A DNA stretch of 64,000 nucleotides from Agrobacterium rosae (GTDB taxonomy: Bacteria; Pseudomonadota; Alphaproteobacteria; Rhizobiales; Rhizobiaceae): assembly GCF_002915175.1 (NCBI RefSeq), contig NZ_NXEJ01000012.1, forward strand, positions 244,334 to 308,333. The letters are read 5' to 3'. The translations under genes and the position numbers were made by a program. The notes below the pieces were generated by a model. The model had not been told where the DNA came from. It saw only the letters and a program-made list of their open reading frames with translations, and ran no database searches. This document shows, one piece after another, positions 8,673 through 17,295 of this stretch; the first letter of the stretch is position 1; each line of letters starts with the position of its first letter.

Positions 8673-10244
8673 ATGCTGGACACCGCCGATCTTCCCGATG
8701 ATGTTGCTGCGCTGAAGGCGATGCTGATCGCAGCCCAAGCACGCGAGACGTCCAAGGACGTCGCGATAGCAATTAAGGACGAGCATATCGCTCGCAAAGA
8801 TGAGCGGATCGAACGGCTTGAGAAGCTGGTGGCCGCCTTCAAGCAGGCAGCCTTCGGGCGCAAATCCGAGAAGACTGATCCCGATCAGTTTGATCTGGCA
8901 TTGGAAGACCTAGAAACGGCGATGGCCGCGATCCATGCCGAGGACGAGGCGGACGTTCCTGCAGGCACCAGGGTCACCAAGCCACGCGCGACCAATCGCG
9001 GCTCCCTTCCAAAACATCTTCCGCGCGTCGAAGAGGTGATCGAGCCGGAAAGCCTGATGTGCGCCTGCGGCGGTTGCCTGCATTGCATCGGCGAGGATGT
9101 CTCCGAGCGTCTGGATGTGGTCCCTGCGCAGTTCCGGGTCATCGTTACACGTCGTCCCAAATATGCATGCCGTTCCTGCACCGATGGTGTCGTTCAGGCC
9201 CCGGCTCCGGCACGGCTGATCCAGGCAGGAATACCGACAGAAGCAACCATCGCCCATGTGCTGGTTTCCAAGTATGCCGATCATCTTCCGCTGTATCGGC
9301 AAGCGCAGATCATGAGCCGCCAAGGCTTGGACCTCGACCGCTCCACGCTCGCCGACTGGGTCGGTCGGGCAGCCTATGAACTGCGTCCCGTCTTCGATGC
9401 GCTGATCAGTGAGCTGAAGCGCTCGACCAAGTTGTTCATGGACGAGACCCGTGCTCCGGTTCTCGATCCCGGATCGCGCAAAACCAAGACCGGGTACTTC
9501 TGGGCGCTAGCGCGGGATGATCGTCCTTGGAATGGCGAAGCTCCGCCAGGTGTGGCCTTTACCTATGCTCCCGGTCGCGGAGGCATTCATGCGGAACGGA
9601 TATTGCAGGGGTTTGAAGGGATTTTGCAGGTGGATGGCTATGCCGGATACAATAGACTGATCGGACCCGACCGCATAGGCCGGAACATTCAGCTCGCCTA
9701 TTGCTGGGCGCACGCGCGGCGCAAGCTGGTAGAGATCACTCGTAACGCAACAGCACCCATTGCTGAGGACGGCGTCAAACGGATCGGTGAACTGTATCGC
9801 ATCGAGGCCGAATTACGAGGCCTTGATCCCGAGGCTCGTCTCGCAGGTCGGCGCGAACGATCTGCGCCGCTCGTCGATGACATGCAGGCCTGGCTTGTCC
9901 ATCACCGCGCCAGTGCCGCTGCAAAATCCCCGCTCGGCGAAGCCCTAGCCTACATCGCAAAATACTGGGATGGCCTGAAGCTCTTTTTGACCGACGGTCG
10001 CATCGAGATTGATAACAACAGCGTCGAGCGAACCATCCGACCAATAGCCCTTAATCGCAAGAACGCACTATTCGCAGGCCATGACGCGGGAGCTGAGAAC
10101 TGGGCGATCATCGCCTCACTGATCGAGACCTGCAAGCTCAATGCCGTCGATCCCTTGGACTATCTGACCGCAACAATCACCGCCATCGTCAACGGCCACA
10201 AACAGAACCAGATCGATGAGCTTCTGCCATGGAGGAAATACTGA
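8673..10244 (+). CDS. tnpC: IS66-family transposase TnpC
   Basis: A 523-residue DDE transposase. From N to C: a coiled-coil/leucine-rich start (about 10-60), the TnpC homeodomain-like segment with AAFGRKSEK, a zinc-finger region with CACGGC and CRSC, and the catalytic core with LFMDETRAP, VDGYAGYNRL and CWAHARRKL. The end carries ...IDNNSVERTIRP, which contains the catalytic Glu, and a C-terminal IS66 cap region. The frame is complete, so the element could still be active if its ends are intact. Confidence 0.95.
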   Translation: MLDTADLPDDVAALKAMLIAAQARETSKDVAIAIKDEHIARKDERIERLEKLVAAFKQAAFGRKSEKTDPDQFDLALEDLETAMAAIHAEDEADVPAGTRVTKPRATNRGSLPKHLPRVEEVIEPESLMCACGGCLHCIGEDVSERLDVVPAQFRVIVTRRPKYACRSCTDGVVQAPAPARLIQAGIPTEATIAHVLVSKYADHLPLYRQAQIMSRQGLDLDRSTLADWVGRAAYELRPVFDALISELKRSTKLFMDETRAPVLDPGSRKTKTGYFWALARDDRPWNGEAPPGVAFTYAPGRGGIHAERILQGFEGILQVDGYAGYNRLIGPDRIGRNIQLAYCWAHARRKLVEITRNATAPIAEDGVKRIGELYRIEAELRGLDPEARLAGRRERSAPLVDDMQAWLVHHRASAAAKSPLGEALAYIAKYWDGLKLFLTDGRIEIDNNSVERTIRPIALNRKNALFAGHDAGAENWAIIASLIETCKLNAVDPLDYLTATITAIVNGHKQNQIDELLPWRKY

Positions 10245-10331
10245 CTAGGCGACAGCCTTATCCATGAACCATTATCCTATTGCTGTTCAATTGAATGAAC
10301 CGATCACCCAAGGTGCGACGCGCTGCGGTCG

Positions 10332-10514
10332 CTATATCTCCCGGCGGGCAGCTTCATCTTCCTTCTCTCGGTCCGTGCGAAACGAGTTATATTCCCAGCG
10401 CCCGGATTGCGGGTTCGTCCGCCGCCAGACGATCTCCAGCCAGAAAAGACGTTCGTCGACAGGCTTCACCGGAAACCATGCGTACCACTCCCGCCATAGG
10501 TTCTCCTCCCTCAT
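10332..10514 (-). CDS. Small hypothetical protein
   Basis: A 60-residue basic, Trp-rich protein beginning MREENLWREWYAWFPV. A strong GGAGGTGG ribosome-binding site precedes the ATG at 10514. No domain recognised. It lies 28 bp downstream of the EamA gene on the same strand, so it is probably the last gene of the fluoride-riboswitch transcript. Composition and spacing suggest a real gene, but no function can be given. Confidence 0.55.
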   Translation of the reverse strand: MREENLWREWYAWFPVKPVDERLFWLEIVWRRTNPQSGRWEYNSFRTDREKEDEAARREI

Positions 10515-10542
10515 CCTCCACCACCTCCTCCTGGAGCTAATC

Positions 10543-10980
10543 TCAAGCCCGATATGCAACGAGTACCGCTCCTCCCGCGATCATCACCACGCCGAGCCAG
10601 TTGGGCAGCGACAGACGCTCTCCAAGAAACAGGACGGCGAAGACGGAAACGAGAACGACCGACAGCTTGTCGATGGGGGCCACGCGTGCGGCATCGCCGA
10701 GCTTCAGCGCCCGGAAATAGCAAATCCATGACGCTCCGGTGGCAAGGCCTGATAGAACGAGGAACAGCCAGCTTCGCGGCGACACAGACGAGGGCTCTTG
10801 CCAGTTGCCAGTGATGTACAGCATCAGGCCAGCGGCCATCAGGATGACGATGGTGCGGAAGAAGGTTGCGAAATCGGAATTGACGTTCTCGATGCCGACC
10901 TTCGCGAAAATGGCCGTCAGGGCCGCGAATCCTGCCGAAAGCAGCGCCCAAAGCGGCCAGCTTGTGAGTAAGTTCTTCAT
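10543..10980 (-). CDS. EamA-family single-repeat drug/metabolite permease
   Basis: A 145-residue membrane protein made of one EamA repeat with about five helices, for example LWALLSAGFAALTAIFAKVG at the N-terminus and a C-terminal VVMIAGGAVLVAY. Single-repeat members usually act as dimers; the substrate is unknown. The ATG at 10980 lies only two bases after the end of crcB, so it belongs to the same fluoride-regulated unit. A frame extending further upstream is only shadow sequence of crcB. A contribution to halide or metabolite efflux is inference from context. Confidence 0.85.
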   Translation of the reverse strand: MKNLLTSWPLWALLSAGFAALTAIFAKVGIENVNSDFATFFRTIVILMAAGLMLYITGNWQEPSSVSPRSWLFLVLSGLATGASWICYFRALKLGDAARVAPIDKLSVVLVSVFAVLFLGERLSLPNWLGVVMIAGGAVLVAYRA

Positions 10981-10982
10981 GC

Positions 10983-11366
10983 TCAGCTCCCGTGTCCGCT
11001 GAAGCGGATCATTGACAATCCAACAAAGAGGCCCGCCATCGAGCCGAAGAGCGACAGCGCCACGTAGATGGTCGCCATCCCCCATTGTCCGCGCTCCTAC
11101 AGACTGACTGCATCGAGGGAGAACGTCGAAAACGTTGTGAAGCCGCCGAGAAGTCCGGTCGTCATGAACAGGCGAAGTTCCTGTGGCAGGCCGGAGCGCA
11201 CCACGAAGAACTCGGTCAGCAGACCCATAAAGATGGAGCCGAGGACGTTCACCGTCAGAGTACCGAAGGGAAAGCCATAGCCGAACAGCCGCGCGGCACT
11301 CGTGTTGACCGCGTGGCGCGCAGCCCCGCCGATCCCAGCTCCGAAGAAGACGACGAGATAGATCAT
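10983..11366 (-). pseudogene. crcB: Fluoride channel CrcB with in-frame amber codon
   Basis: Fluc-type fluoride exporter of the inner membrane. The frame from ATG 11366 (SD GAGGAAA) gives GAGIGGAARH, GTLTVNVLGS and GGFTTFSTFSLD, then a TAG after residue 89. In the same frame without any shift it continues ERGQWGMATIYVALSLFG to a TGA at 10983-10985. The total of about 127 codons matches the normal CrcB length. A single nonsense change therefore splits an otherwise well-kept gene. The truncated product lacks the last transmembrane helix and is probably non-functional unless the amber is suppressed. A sequencing error is possible. It sits ten bases after the CLC gene in the fluoride operon. Confidence 0.88.
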
Positions 11367-11376
11367 GGCCGTTTCC

Positions 11377-13197
11377 TCAGCGCGTCGCTTCCCTCAAAGC
11401 CTCTTCGGCGGCGATCTCGTGACCGAGCACATCCCAGTGCTCGATATGCTTGTAGATGATCACCTTGCCCTTCAGGAGCGCTCCATGTGTGCGGCAGAAC
11501 TGTTCGAGTTGTTCGCGATCCGCTATGAGTTCGACACACATGGTCAGGTCCGGATTGGGAATCTCCAAGCCCTCGTCCTGGAGCTTGCCACTGTTCGAGT
11601 AGCCAAAATGGGTGTGGTGGGCGACGGCGTTCATGATCCCTGCGGCCTTGGCCTGCATCACAAGCTCACGGTAGAGAGGCTTGCCGCCGCCGAACCATCC
11701 GCCCTTGCCGACGGCCTTCTCGCGCGGCTTCAGATAAACGCGGATCATCCCGATCTCGCGTGAGGAGAGCTTGTGGCTGGTCATGGCGATTGGCCTTTCC
11801 TGTAGATTTGCTGTTGTCCGGAGTGAGCGCAAACGAACCTGAGCCAGGAGGTCGCCTCTGGCTTGGGCGTTCATGTCGCGCATGTGGCGGACGGAAATGT
11901 CCGGAGGGATGTCGCTGGCGGCCGCTGTCTTCGGCACGCCGACACGCTGCGAGAGATAGATGCTGGAATGGCCGCTGCAGAGATAGGCGACGAAGCAGGC
12001 GACCGCGATGTAGACGGAGTGCGTCGCTCCGAAGAGTTCTATGCCCATGATCATGCACGCGAGCGGCGTATTGGTCGCTCCTGCGAACACCGCAACAAAC
12101 CCGAGAGCAGCAAACAGGTCCGGCGGAGCGCCCAGCACCCCAGCGAGCGCACTTCCAAGCGCCGCGCCGATGAAGAACAGCGGCGTGACCTCCCCGCCCT
12201 TGAAGCCCGCGCTTAGGGTGACGATGGTAAACAGCCCTTTCCAGGCCCAGCTCCAGTAGTCGATGTGATCGGGGCGGAAAAAGCCGAGAATCGTCGCGTC
12301 GTCCGGATTGGGCGACCAGACACCCAGGCCGAGATACTCGCGTGTCCCAAGGACGTAGACTAGGCCGATCAGGATGGCGCTGGCCAGCACGGGCCGCAGC
12401 GGCGCATAAGGCAGGATCGCCTTGTAGGCAGATGAAGCCAGATGCGAGAGTTCCGCGAAGAAGTGCGCGGCAAGACCGAAGGCGACGCCTGCGATCACCA
12501 CCTTGAGCATCAGAAGCGCGTCGAGGTGGAATCCGATGCCTTCACCGATCCCGCCGAGATAGGAAATGGAATACTGGACGTGACCGATGCTCCAGGCATG
12601 GCAGGTCCAGTCAGCAACGACGGCCGCGAGAAGAGCTGGCAGCAGCGCCTCGTATTGCATACGGCCAATGGTGAGCACTTCCAGCGCGAAGACCGCACCT
12701 GCAATCGGAGTGCCGAAAACCGCGCCAAATCCAGCCGCGATTCCAGCCATCAATAGAATTCGAATATCGGATGGCGTGAGTTTGAATACTTTGCCGAACG
12801 CACTTGCCAGACTGCCCCCGAGCTGGACGGCCGTTCCCTCGCGTCCCGCCGATCCGCCCACCAGGTGGGTCAGAACTGTCGTCACCAAGATAAACGGAGC
12901 CATGCGCAACGGCACGCCGCCGCCCGGTTCATGGATTTGATCGACGATGAGATTATTGCCGCCTTCGGCAGACTTTCCGAACTTTCCGTATGCCCAGACC
13001 ATGGCAAAGCCTGCGACCGGCATGAAGAAGATCAGCCAAGGGAACTCGAAGCGCAACTCGGTTGCCCTGTCGAGGCTCCAGAGGAACAGGGCGACGAGTG
13101 AGCCAACGGCCATCGCCATCGGCACGACGATAACGATCCATTTTGCGAGACTGCGGATTTGCTGAAAGCGAAGACCGAAAATCGATGCGAGCGTCAT
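11377..13197 (-). CDS. CLC-type fluoride/chloride channel fused to DUF190
   Basis: A 606-residue membrane protein. Residues ~15-430 form a voltage-gated CLC family domain with the GREGT motif (about 118-122) instead of the chloride-type GKxGP, plus [12 protein letters not shown], both associated with fluoride-exporting CLC proteins. After a ~40-residue hydrophilic linker, residues 472-606 form a DUF190 domain ([10 protein letters not shown] start). In related operons these two are, as far as I recall, often separate genes. An internal ATG at 11784 has its own AGGAAAGG site, so DUF190 may also be made alone. The start at 13197 follows GGAG; a TTG at 13236 is the longer alternative. A fluoride riboswitch lies upstream and crcB follows, supporting fluoride efflux. 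Confidence 0.88.
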   Translation of the reverse strand: MTLASIFGLRFQQIRSLAKWIVIVVPMAMAVGSLVALFLWSLDRATELRFEFPWLIFFMPVAGFAMVWAYGKFGKSAEGGNNLIVDQIHEPGGGVPLRMAPFILVTTVLTHLVGGSAGREGTAVQLGGSLASAFGKVFKLTPSDIRILLMAGIAAGFGAVFGTPIAGAVFALEVLTIGRMQYEALLPALLAAVVADWTCHAWSIGHVQYSISYLGGIGEGIGFHLDALLMLKVVIAGVAFGLAAHFFAELSHLASSAYKAILPYAPLRPVLASAILIGLVYVLGTREYLGLGVWSPNPDDATILGFFRPDHIDYWSWAWKGLFTIVTLSAGFKGGEVTPLFFIGAALGSALAGVLGAPPDLFAALGFVAVFAGATNTPLACMIMGIELFGATHSVYIAVACFVAYLCSGHSSIYLSQRVGVPKTAAASDIPPDISVRHMRDMNAQARGDLLAQVRLRSLRTTANLQERPIAMTSHKLSSREIGMIRVYLKPREKAVGKGGWFGGGKPLYRELVMQAKAAGIMNAVAHHTHFGYSNSGKLQDEGLEIPNPDLTMCVELIADREQLEQFCRTHGALLKGKVIIYKHIEHWDVLGHEIAAEEALREATR

Positions 13198-13292
13198 GCG
13201 AGAGACGCTCCGTCGTATGTAGCAATCGAATGGCAATACGGTAGAAAATGAATTCCAGACACAACTCTACTCCTTCGCGTGGTTCGCGTTGA

Positions 13293-13345
13293 GTAGGAGT
13301 CATCAGCTTCGTCGGGGAAGCGGTTCGGCATTGCGCCCGGCAGAA
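13293..13345 (-). promoter_or_regulatory. Fluoride riboswitch (crcB RNA motif)
   Basis: On the minus strand the sequence contains GGGCGCAATGCC, AACCGC, and the strongly conserved 3' element CTGATGACTCCTAC, the signature of the fluoride riboswitch. It is about 95 bases upstream of the CLC start. Immediately downstream, CTACTC can pair with GAGTAG just beyond it, masking a GGAG; this is a plausible expression platform. The genes it controls (CLC-F and crcB) are the classic fluoride-efflux targets. Confidence 0.88.
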
Positions 13346-13652
13346 TCCATTACCGTGCTCACACCAATATGTGATGTTGGGGCGAACTGTCAACGTCCAC
13401 CATTCCCGAGATTCCATTGCGAGGGAGAGGTCGCCCGGAAATCCATGCCGTCGGACACCGAGGTGGTACTGGCACATCGCTTACGCGTAGGGGTGGTCGA
13501 CGGATGCCATCTTACGCCGGATCCTTGCTTACCATGACGGGATTTTGGTTCTGGGTGACTCTTGATCATGTCTTGAAACAAGCGTTCCGCCTCATGACAA
13601 TCCTAGCGCACTGTTGTAACTGGAAATAGACGGCAGCAAACGGGAGGTCAGC

Positions 13653-15221
13653 CTGCGACGCTCAAAAATTATCGCGGTTTCGCTCCTTCTCGGTATCCTG
13701 GGTGCCGGCGTTCCGATCTTCGGCATGCTCTGGATCACATGGGCTCTGGCCCGAAGTGACGAGCAGACGATGCTCAACACCGTTGCCGAGCGCATCCTGG
13801 TTCGAGCCACGCGCGCCGCATCTGAAGCGGAAGCTGCAATCGACATGTTATCCGACAGCGATGGCGAACCCTGCTCAACAGCAAATATCGCCCTGATGCA
13901 GCGCGAAGTCTTCAATATGCTGACAATCGAGGAAATGGGATATCTTCAGGACGGAGCTCTACGATGCACGTCTTGGGGCACGCGTCTCGATCTTCCGGAG
14001 ACAACTCCGGACTTTCGAACGGAAAGTGGCTTGGACGTGACCTTCGCTCTGAGGCCAGCACTCAGGGGTGGCACTCCCAAGCTCGCCTACAGAAAGGATA
14101 ACTATAACGTTCTTGTCGATCCCGCTCGATTTGTCGATGTGATCACGGAACAGAAAATACACATGGCGGTGGCCGCAAAAGACGGACGCGTTTTTGCGCA
14201 TACGGAGGCCGCCGACCTTGAGGCCATCCGACGGATTGCTGCCCAGGCGCAATCCGCTCCTGATGGAACCTATGCTTACGGCGTAGTCAAATCCGACGAC
14301 TGGATCGCTATAGCGCTCGAACCGCATCCAGCATTATTCAGCACGCTGAGGCGAGAGCAACTCCTCATGCTACCGCTGGCGCTTATGCTAGCAGGTGTGA
14401 TGGTATCGACCGTGGTCTGGTTTTCCAAGCAGAGATTATCCATGCGTCGTGAGCTTGAGATCGCAATCCGGCAGCAAGAGTTCATAGTTCACTACCAGCC
14501 ACTTATCGACTTGAAGACCGGGCAGTGTATTGGCGCGGAAGCGTTAGTGCGGTGGAAGCGCCCTGACGGCAGCTGGGTTCGCCCGGATCTGTTCATCCCT
14601 GTCGCGGAACAGTCAGGGCTTATCCAGAAGATCACTGCACAGGTCATTTATAGGATTGGACAGGACATCGGTCAGATTTTGTCCCGGGATTCGTCCTTGC
14701 ATATCGCCATCAACCTGTCGGCTGAGGACCTCGCCGACGGTAGCTTTCTGCGGCTTATCGACCGACTCGTTCGAGATCATCGCCTTCAACCGAACCAAAT
14801 CTGGTTAGAGGCGACAGAGCGTGGCTTCCTAGACTACGCCGCTGTCAGCGAGACAATCTCACGGGCGCACCAGTCAGGCTATGTTGTTTGTATTGATGAC
14901 TTTGGAACTGGCTACTCAAGCCTTCAGCATCTCGAGCAGCTTTCGTTTGATGTCCTGAAAATCGACAAATCCTTCGTTGACAGTATCGGCGTCTCATCAC
15001 CGAAAAGCATGGTTATCCATCATATCATCGAAATGGCAAAATCCCTTGGAACCCGCATCGTCGCGGAGGGGGTGGAGCGGTCCGAGCAAGCGGAATACCT
15101 CAGTGAAACGCGGGTTGAATTCGGACAGGGGTGGCTGTTCAGTCGTGCGTTGCCAAAAGACGAGTTTGCCGCTTTCCTCCAGGAGCGCTCGACCTTTGCG
15201 CAGAAAATTTCCGTAGTCTGA
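13653..15221 (+). CDS. CSS-motif EAL cyclic-di-GMP phosphodiesterase
   Basis: About 522 residues: an N-terminal membrane helix (IIAVSLLLGILGAG), a periplasmic CSS-type redox sensor domain with Cys residues in GEPCSTANI and ALRCTSWG, a second helix near residue 245, and a C-terminal EAL domain. Catalytic motifs are kept (GAEALVRWK, DDFGTGYSSL, LKIDKSF, VAEGVE), so it should degrade cyclic-di-GMP. In the family the periplasmic cysteines form a disulfide that controls activity. No ATG, GTG or TTG opens the frame before the helix. The best start is CTG at 13653, five bases after GGGAGG; the first ATG (13725) would remove half of the helix. A second CTG lies at 13620 without a ribosome-binding site. 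Confidence 0.85.
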   Translation: MRRSKIIAVSLLLGILGAGVPIFGMLWITWALARSDEQTMLNTVAERILVRATRAASEAEAAIDMLSDSDGEPCSTANIALMQREVFNMLTIEEMGYLQDGALRCTSWGTRLDLPETTPDFRTESGLDVTFALRPALRGGTPKLAYRKDNYNVLVDPARFVDVITEQKIHMAVAAKDGRVFAHTEAADLEAIRRIAAQAQSAPDGTYAYGVVKSDDWIAIALEPHPALFSTLRREQLLMLPLALMLAGVMVSTVVWFSKQRLSMRRELEIAIRQQEFIVHYQPLIDLKTGQCIGAEALVRWKRPDGSWVRPDLFIPVAEQSGLIQKITAQVIYRIGQDIGQILSRDSSLHIAINLSAEDLADGSFLRLIDRLVRDHRLQPNQIWLEATERGFLDYAAVSETISRAHQSGYVVCIDDFGTGYSSLQHLEQLSFDVLKIDKSFVDSIGVSSPKSMVIHHIIEMAKSLGTRIVAEGVERSEQAEYLSETRVEFGQGWLFSRALPKDEFAAFLQERSTFAQKISVV

Positions 15222-15304
15222 GCCTGCTCCAACCCTAGCTGGCGCCACTATCGTTGATCAAAGAGGGTCAGGTTTCTGGGTCGACGGTGCTCTGACCCTG
15301 TGGA

Positions 15305-15655
15305 GTGGATGGCCGCAAACATAATGGCCTAAAAGACATCCTCGTCGGATACAGGTCTCGCATTGACGCCAAGTTCTTCTGGAACGTTACTGAAAACCTC
15401 TTTCGGGTTCCCCGTCATGAAGAATACAGCCTTGCTTTCAGCACAGCGCCGATCTCAAGGCGCATAGGACCGTCGGTTGAATTTACATCAACCAGCGCGA
15501 TGTTCGTAAGAGGAGCCAGATCCGAAGCATCAGCCTTGCACGATGCCAGACCAGCGTCTTCAAGCCCTGCGGCGACCACGGTCCCCAATCAACATTGCGA
15601 TAATCAATTGGTCTTCCACAATGAAAACTTTAGGACGGAGATTTAAGGTGTTCAT
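15305..15655 (-). pseudogene. Decayed response-regulator receiver gene
   Basis: Reading from ATG 15655: MNTLNLRPKVFIVEDQLIIA, the usual receiver start with the acidic ED pair. A frameshift near 15595 is followed by a block with NIALVDVNSTDGP, where the phosphorylated Asp would lie. Another shift leads into VFFMTGNPKEVF, then NARPVSDEDVF and a stop. The Lys of the usual KP motif is replaced (ARPVSDED). It matches the short single-domain receivers common in rhizobia. At least two frameshifts and one nonsense codon make it non-functional. Confidence 0.75.
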
Positions 15656-15896
15656 CGCGCTGGAAAGCGCTTCGCACTCGAATGTTCCACGATGCAGTAT
15701 TAATGAAACAAAGTCATGACCACCTGCCTTCACTTTGAGACGTGGTCATCGCTAAAAGGCCCCTTCGTGCATTTCAGCTGATATTTGGATTACAGAATTC
15801 CGATAACCCGTAGCAAGAAAAAGGGCCCCGATCCGACTTCGGCTCACAGTTATCGTCGTGCCCATAATGCTCGGTCAATGATATCCTCACATTTTC
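15656..15896. other. Intergenic stretch with an 8-bp stem hairpin
   Basis: Nothing coding was recognised. ATGACCAC and GTGGTCAT around 15715-15752 form an inverted repeat that could be a terminator or operator; no T-run follows. Confidence 0.3.
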
Positions 15897-16049
15897 CTAA
15901 GCTTCGCCTTTGGCCTGCTGCGCATGACCTTTGGCTTCGTGGGCCACGCCCCTGCCTTGCATTTCTTGGTTGTCGTTCGTGTTACCTAGGGCCTGACGGA
16001 TTTCGCCAGCCACTTCATTGGCCTTGCGCTTAACCTTGGTGCTACCCAT
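15897..16049 (-). CDS. CsbD-family stress protein (short)
   Basis: A 50-residue hydrophilic protein starting MGSTKVKRKANEVAGEIRQA and ending KGHAQQAKGEA. The KANEVAGEIRQ and HEAKGHAQQAKG segments are typical of CsbD-like general-stress proteins, whose function is unknown but which are induced by stress in many bacteria. AAGGAG lies eight bases before the ATG. It is somewhat shorter than the usual 55-70 residues and ends at a TAG that may have trimmed the C-terminus. It stands alone, between a dead response regulator and a divergent PAS-GGDEF gene. Confidence 0.8.
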   Translation of the reverse strand: MGSTKVKRKANEVAGEIRQALGNTNDNQEMQGRGVAHEAKGHAQQAKGEA

Positions 16050-16321
16050 TGTCGTTCTCCTTATGTGAAATGGATTTTGTTACTGGTGAAGGAACGGGTA
16101 CAATCACATGAAAACCAATACTAGTGGCGGGAGCGGAGACCGGGCCGTTCTTTTTGACGCGTCGGCCATGGCATCAGCCACAAATATTGAAATAAGCAAA
16201 AATATATTTCATTTTTTACCGCAAGGTAGGAGACCGAAACTTTCATTCAACTTTTTCAATGTAAAGATATGGGTTGAGCGCCAATGTGAAGCTGGCGTCG
16301 ACTTTAGCCAGTGAGGCCGAC

Positions 16322-17287
16322 ATGCATTCGTCACCTGAACGTGCCACTCCGTTCAATATGAACGAGGGTGTAGCGTCGCCGTCCGAGCAGTTCAATCACC
16401 TGCAGGGTTTGTTCGAGAAATCGTTCAAGGCGGCCCGTGTTGGTATCTGGGAATGTAGCCTGCCTGACGAGACACTGACGTGGACAGATACCGTATTCGA
16501 GTTTTTCGACCTACCTCCGCAAACCCCTCTTACAAGAGCTGACATCGTCGCACTCTATACGTCAGAGTCTCGAGAAAAGCTCAGGGCCGCACGCAACGCG
16601 GCGATACAAGACGGCGACGGTTTTACACTTGATGCGCAGATCATCACTGCGAAAGGCAACTCGCGCTGGATCAGGATTACCGCTATCGTCGAGCGGGGCG
16701 AGGGAAGATCTATACGCATTTTTGGAATGAAGCAGGATATTACCGCCGAGAAAGCCATGGTCGATAATATTCGTCGGCTAACGGAAATTGACACGCTGAC
16801 AGGACTCGCTTCACGCGCAAAGTTTGAATCTGTTCTCGCCGCGATGTGTACAGGTGGCACCCACGTCCAATATGGATTGCTACTTGTGGACCTGGACGGC
16901 TTTAAAGCAATCAACGACACGCTGGGGCACCAAATGGGCGACGAATGTCTACGAGAAGCGGGGAGTAAGCTTACTAAAGCGCTACCTGACGCCGTTGTTA
17001 TCTCGCGTATTGGTGGTGATGAATTCGCTGTCATTCACACTTGCGAGTCCGCAAAACGTCTTCAGGACCTTGGAAAGCATGTCGTTGACGCTCTTGAATG
17101 GTGGTGGGATCCATCGTCCATCGAACTCAAAATTAGCGCTTCGGTCGGCGGAACCATCATCAAAAAGGAAGCAGTTCCCAACGACGTTTTCGCACTTGCT
17201 GACCGCGCTCTATATTCGGCCAAAGCAGGAGGTAAGAATAGTTTTGAGCTTGCAATACAAGACGACTTTGCGGTGAGTGCTGCGTAA
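16322..17287 (+). CDS. PAS-GGDEF diguanylate cyclase
   Basis: A 321-residue soluble protein. A PAS domain (about 30-150; WECSLPDETLTWTD, RWIRITAIVER) is followed by a GGDEF domain (about 155-310; DTLTGLASRAKFE, DLDGFKAINDTLGH, RIGGDEFAVI). The active-site motif is intact; the RxxD inhibitory site is missing. It probably makes cyclic-di-GMP in response to a cytoplasmic signal. ATG 16322 follows GAGG; an in-frame TTG at 16274 is the longer alternative. It is divergent from csbD and is followed by regulator remains. Confidence 0.88.
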   Translation: MHSSPERATPFNMNEGVASPSEQFNHLQGLFEKSFKAARVGIWECSLPDETLTWTDTVFEFFDLPPQTPLTRADIVALYTSESREKLRAARNAAIQDGDGFTLDAQIITAKGNSRWIRITAIVERGEGRSIRIFGMKQDITAEKAMVDNIRRLTEIDTLTGLASRAKFESVLAAMCTGGTHVQYGLLLVDLDGFKAINDTLGHQMGDECLREAGSKLTKALPDAVVISRIGGDEFAVIHTCESAKRLQDLGKHVVDALEWWWDPSSIELKISASVGGTIIKKEAVPNDVFALADRALYSAKAGGKNSFELAIQDDFAVSAA

Positions 17288-17295
17288 AAAAATCA

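Larger units (their letters stand above)
7785..10263 (+). mobile_element. IS66-family insertion sequence (tnpA-tnpB-tnpC)
   Basis: Three consecutive plus-strand ORFs with the order and sizes typical of IS66-family elements. The boundaries are approximate: the left end is placed at the GTAACC sequence before tnpA because IS66 termini often begin with GTAA, and the right end just after tnpC. I could not identify a convincing terminal inverted-repeat pair or the usual 8-bp target duplication, so one end may be missing or my limits may be off by up to about 100 bp. All three ORFs look intact. Confidence 0.8.

Noticed and set aside
7785-10263. Exact IS66 ends with 8-bp target duplication
   Set aside because: I searched both flanks by eye and found no convincing inverted-repeat pair or direct repeat; only approximate limits are given.
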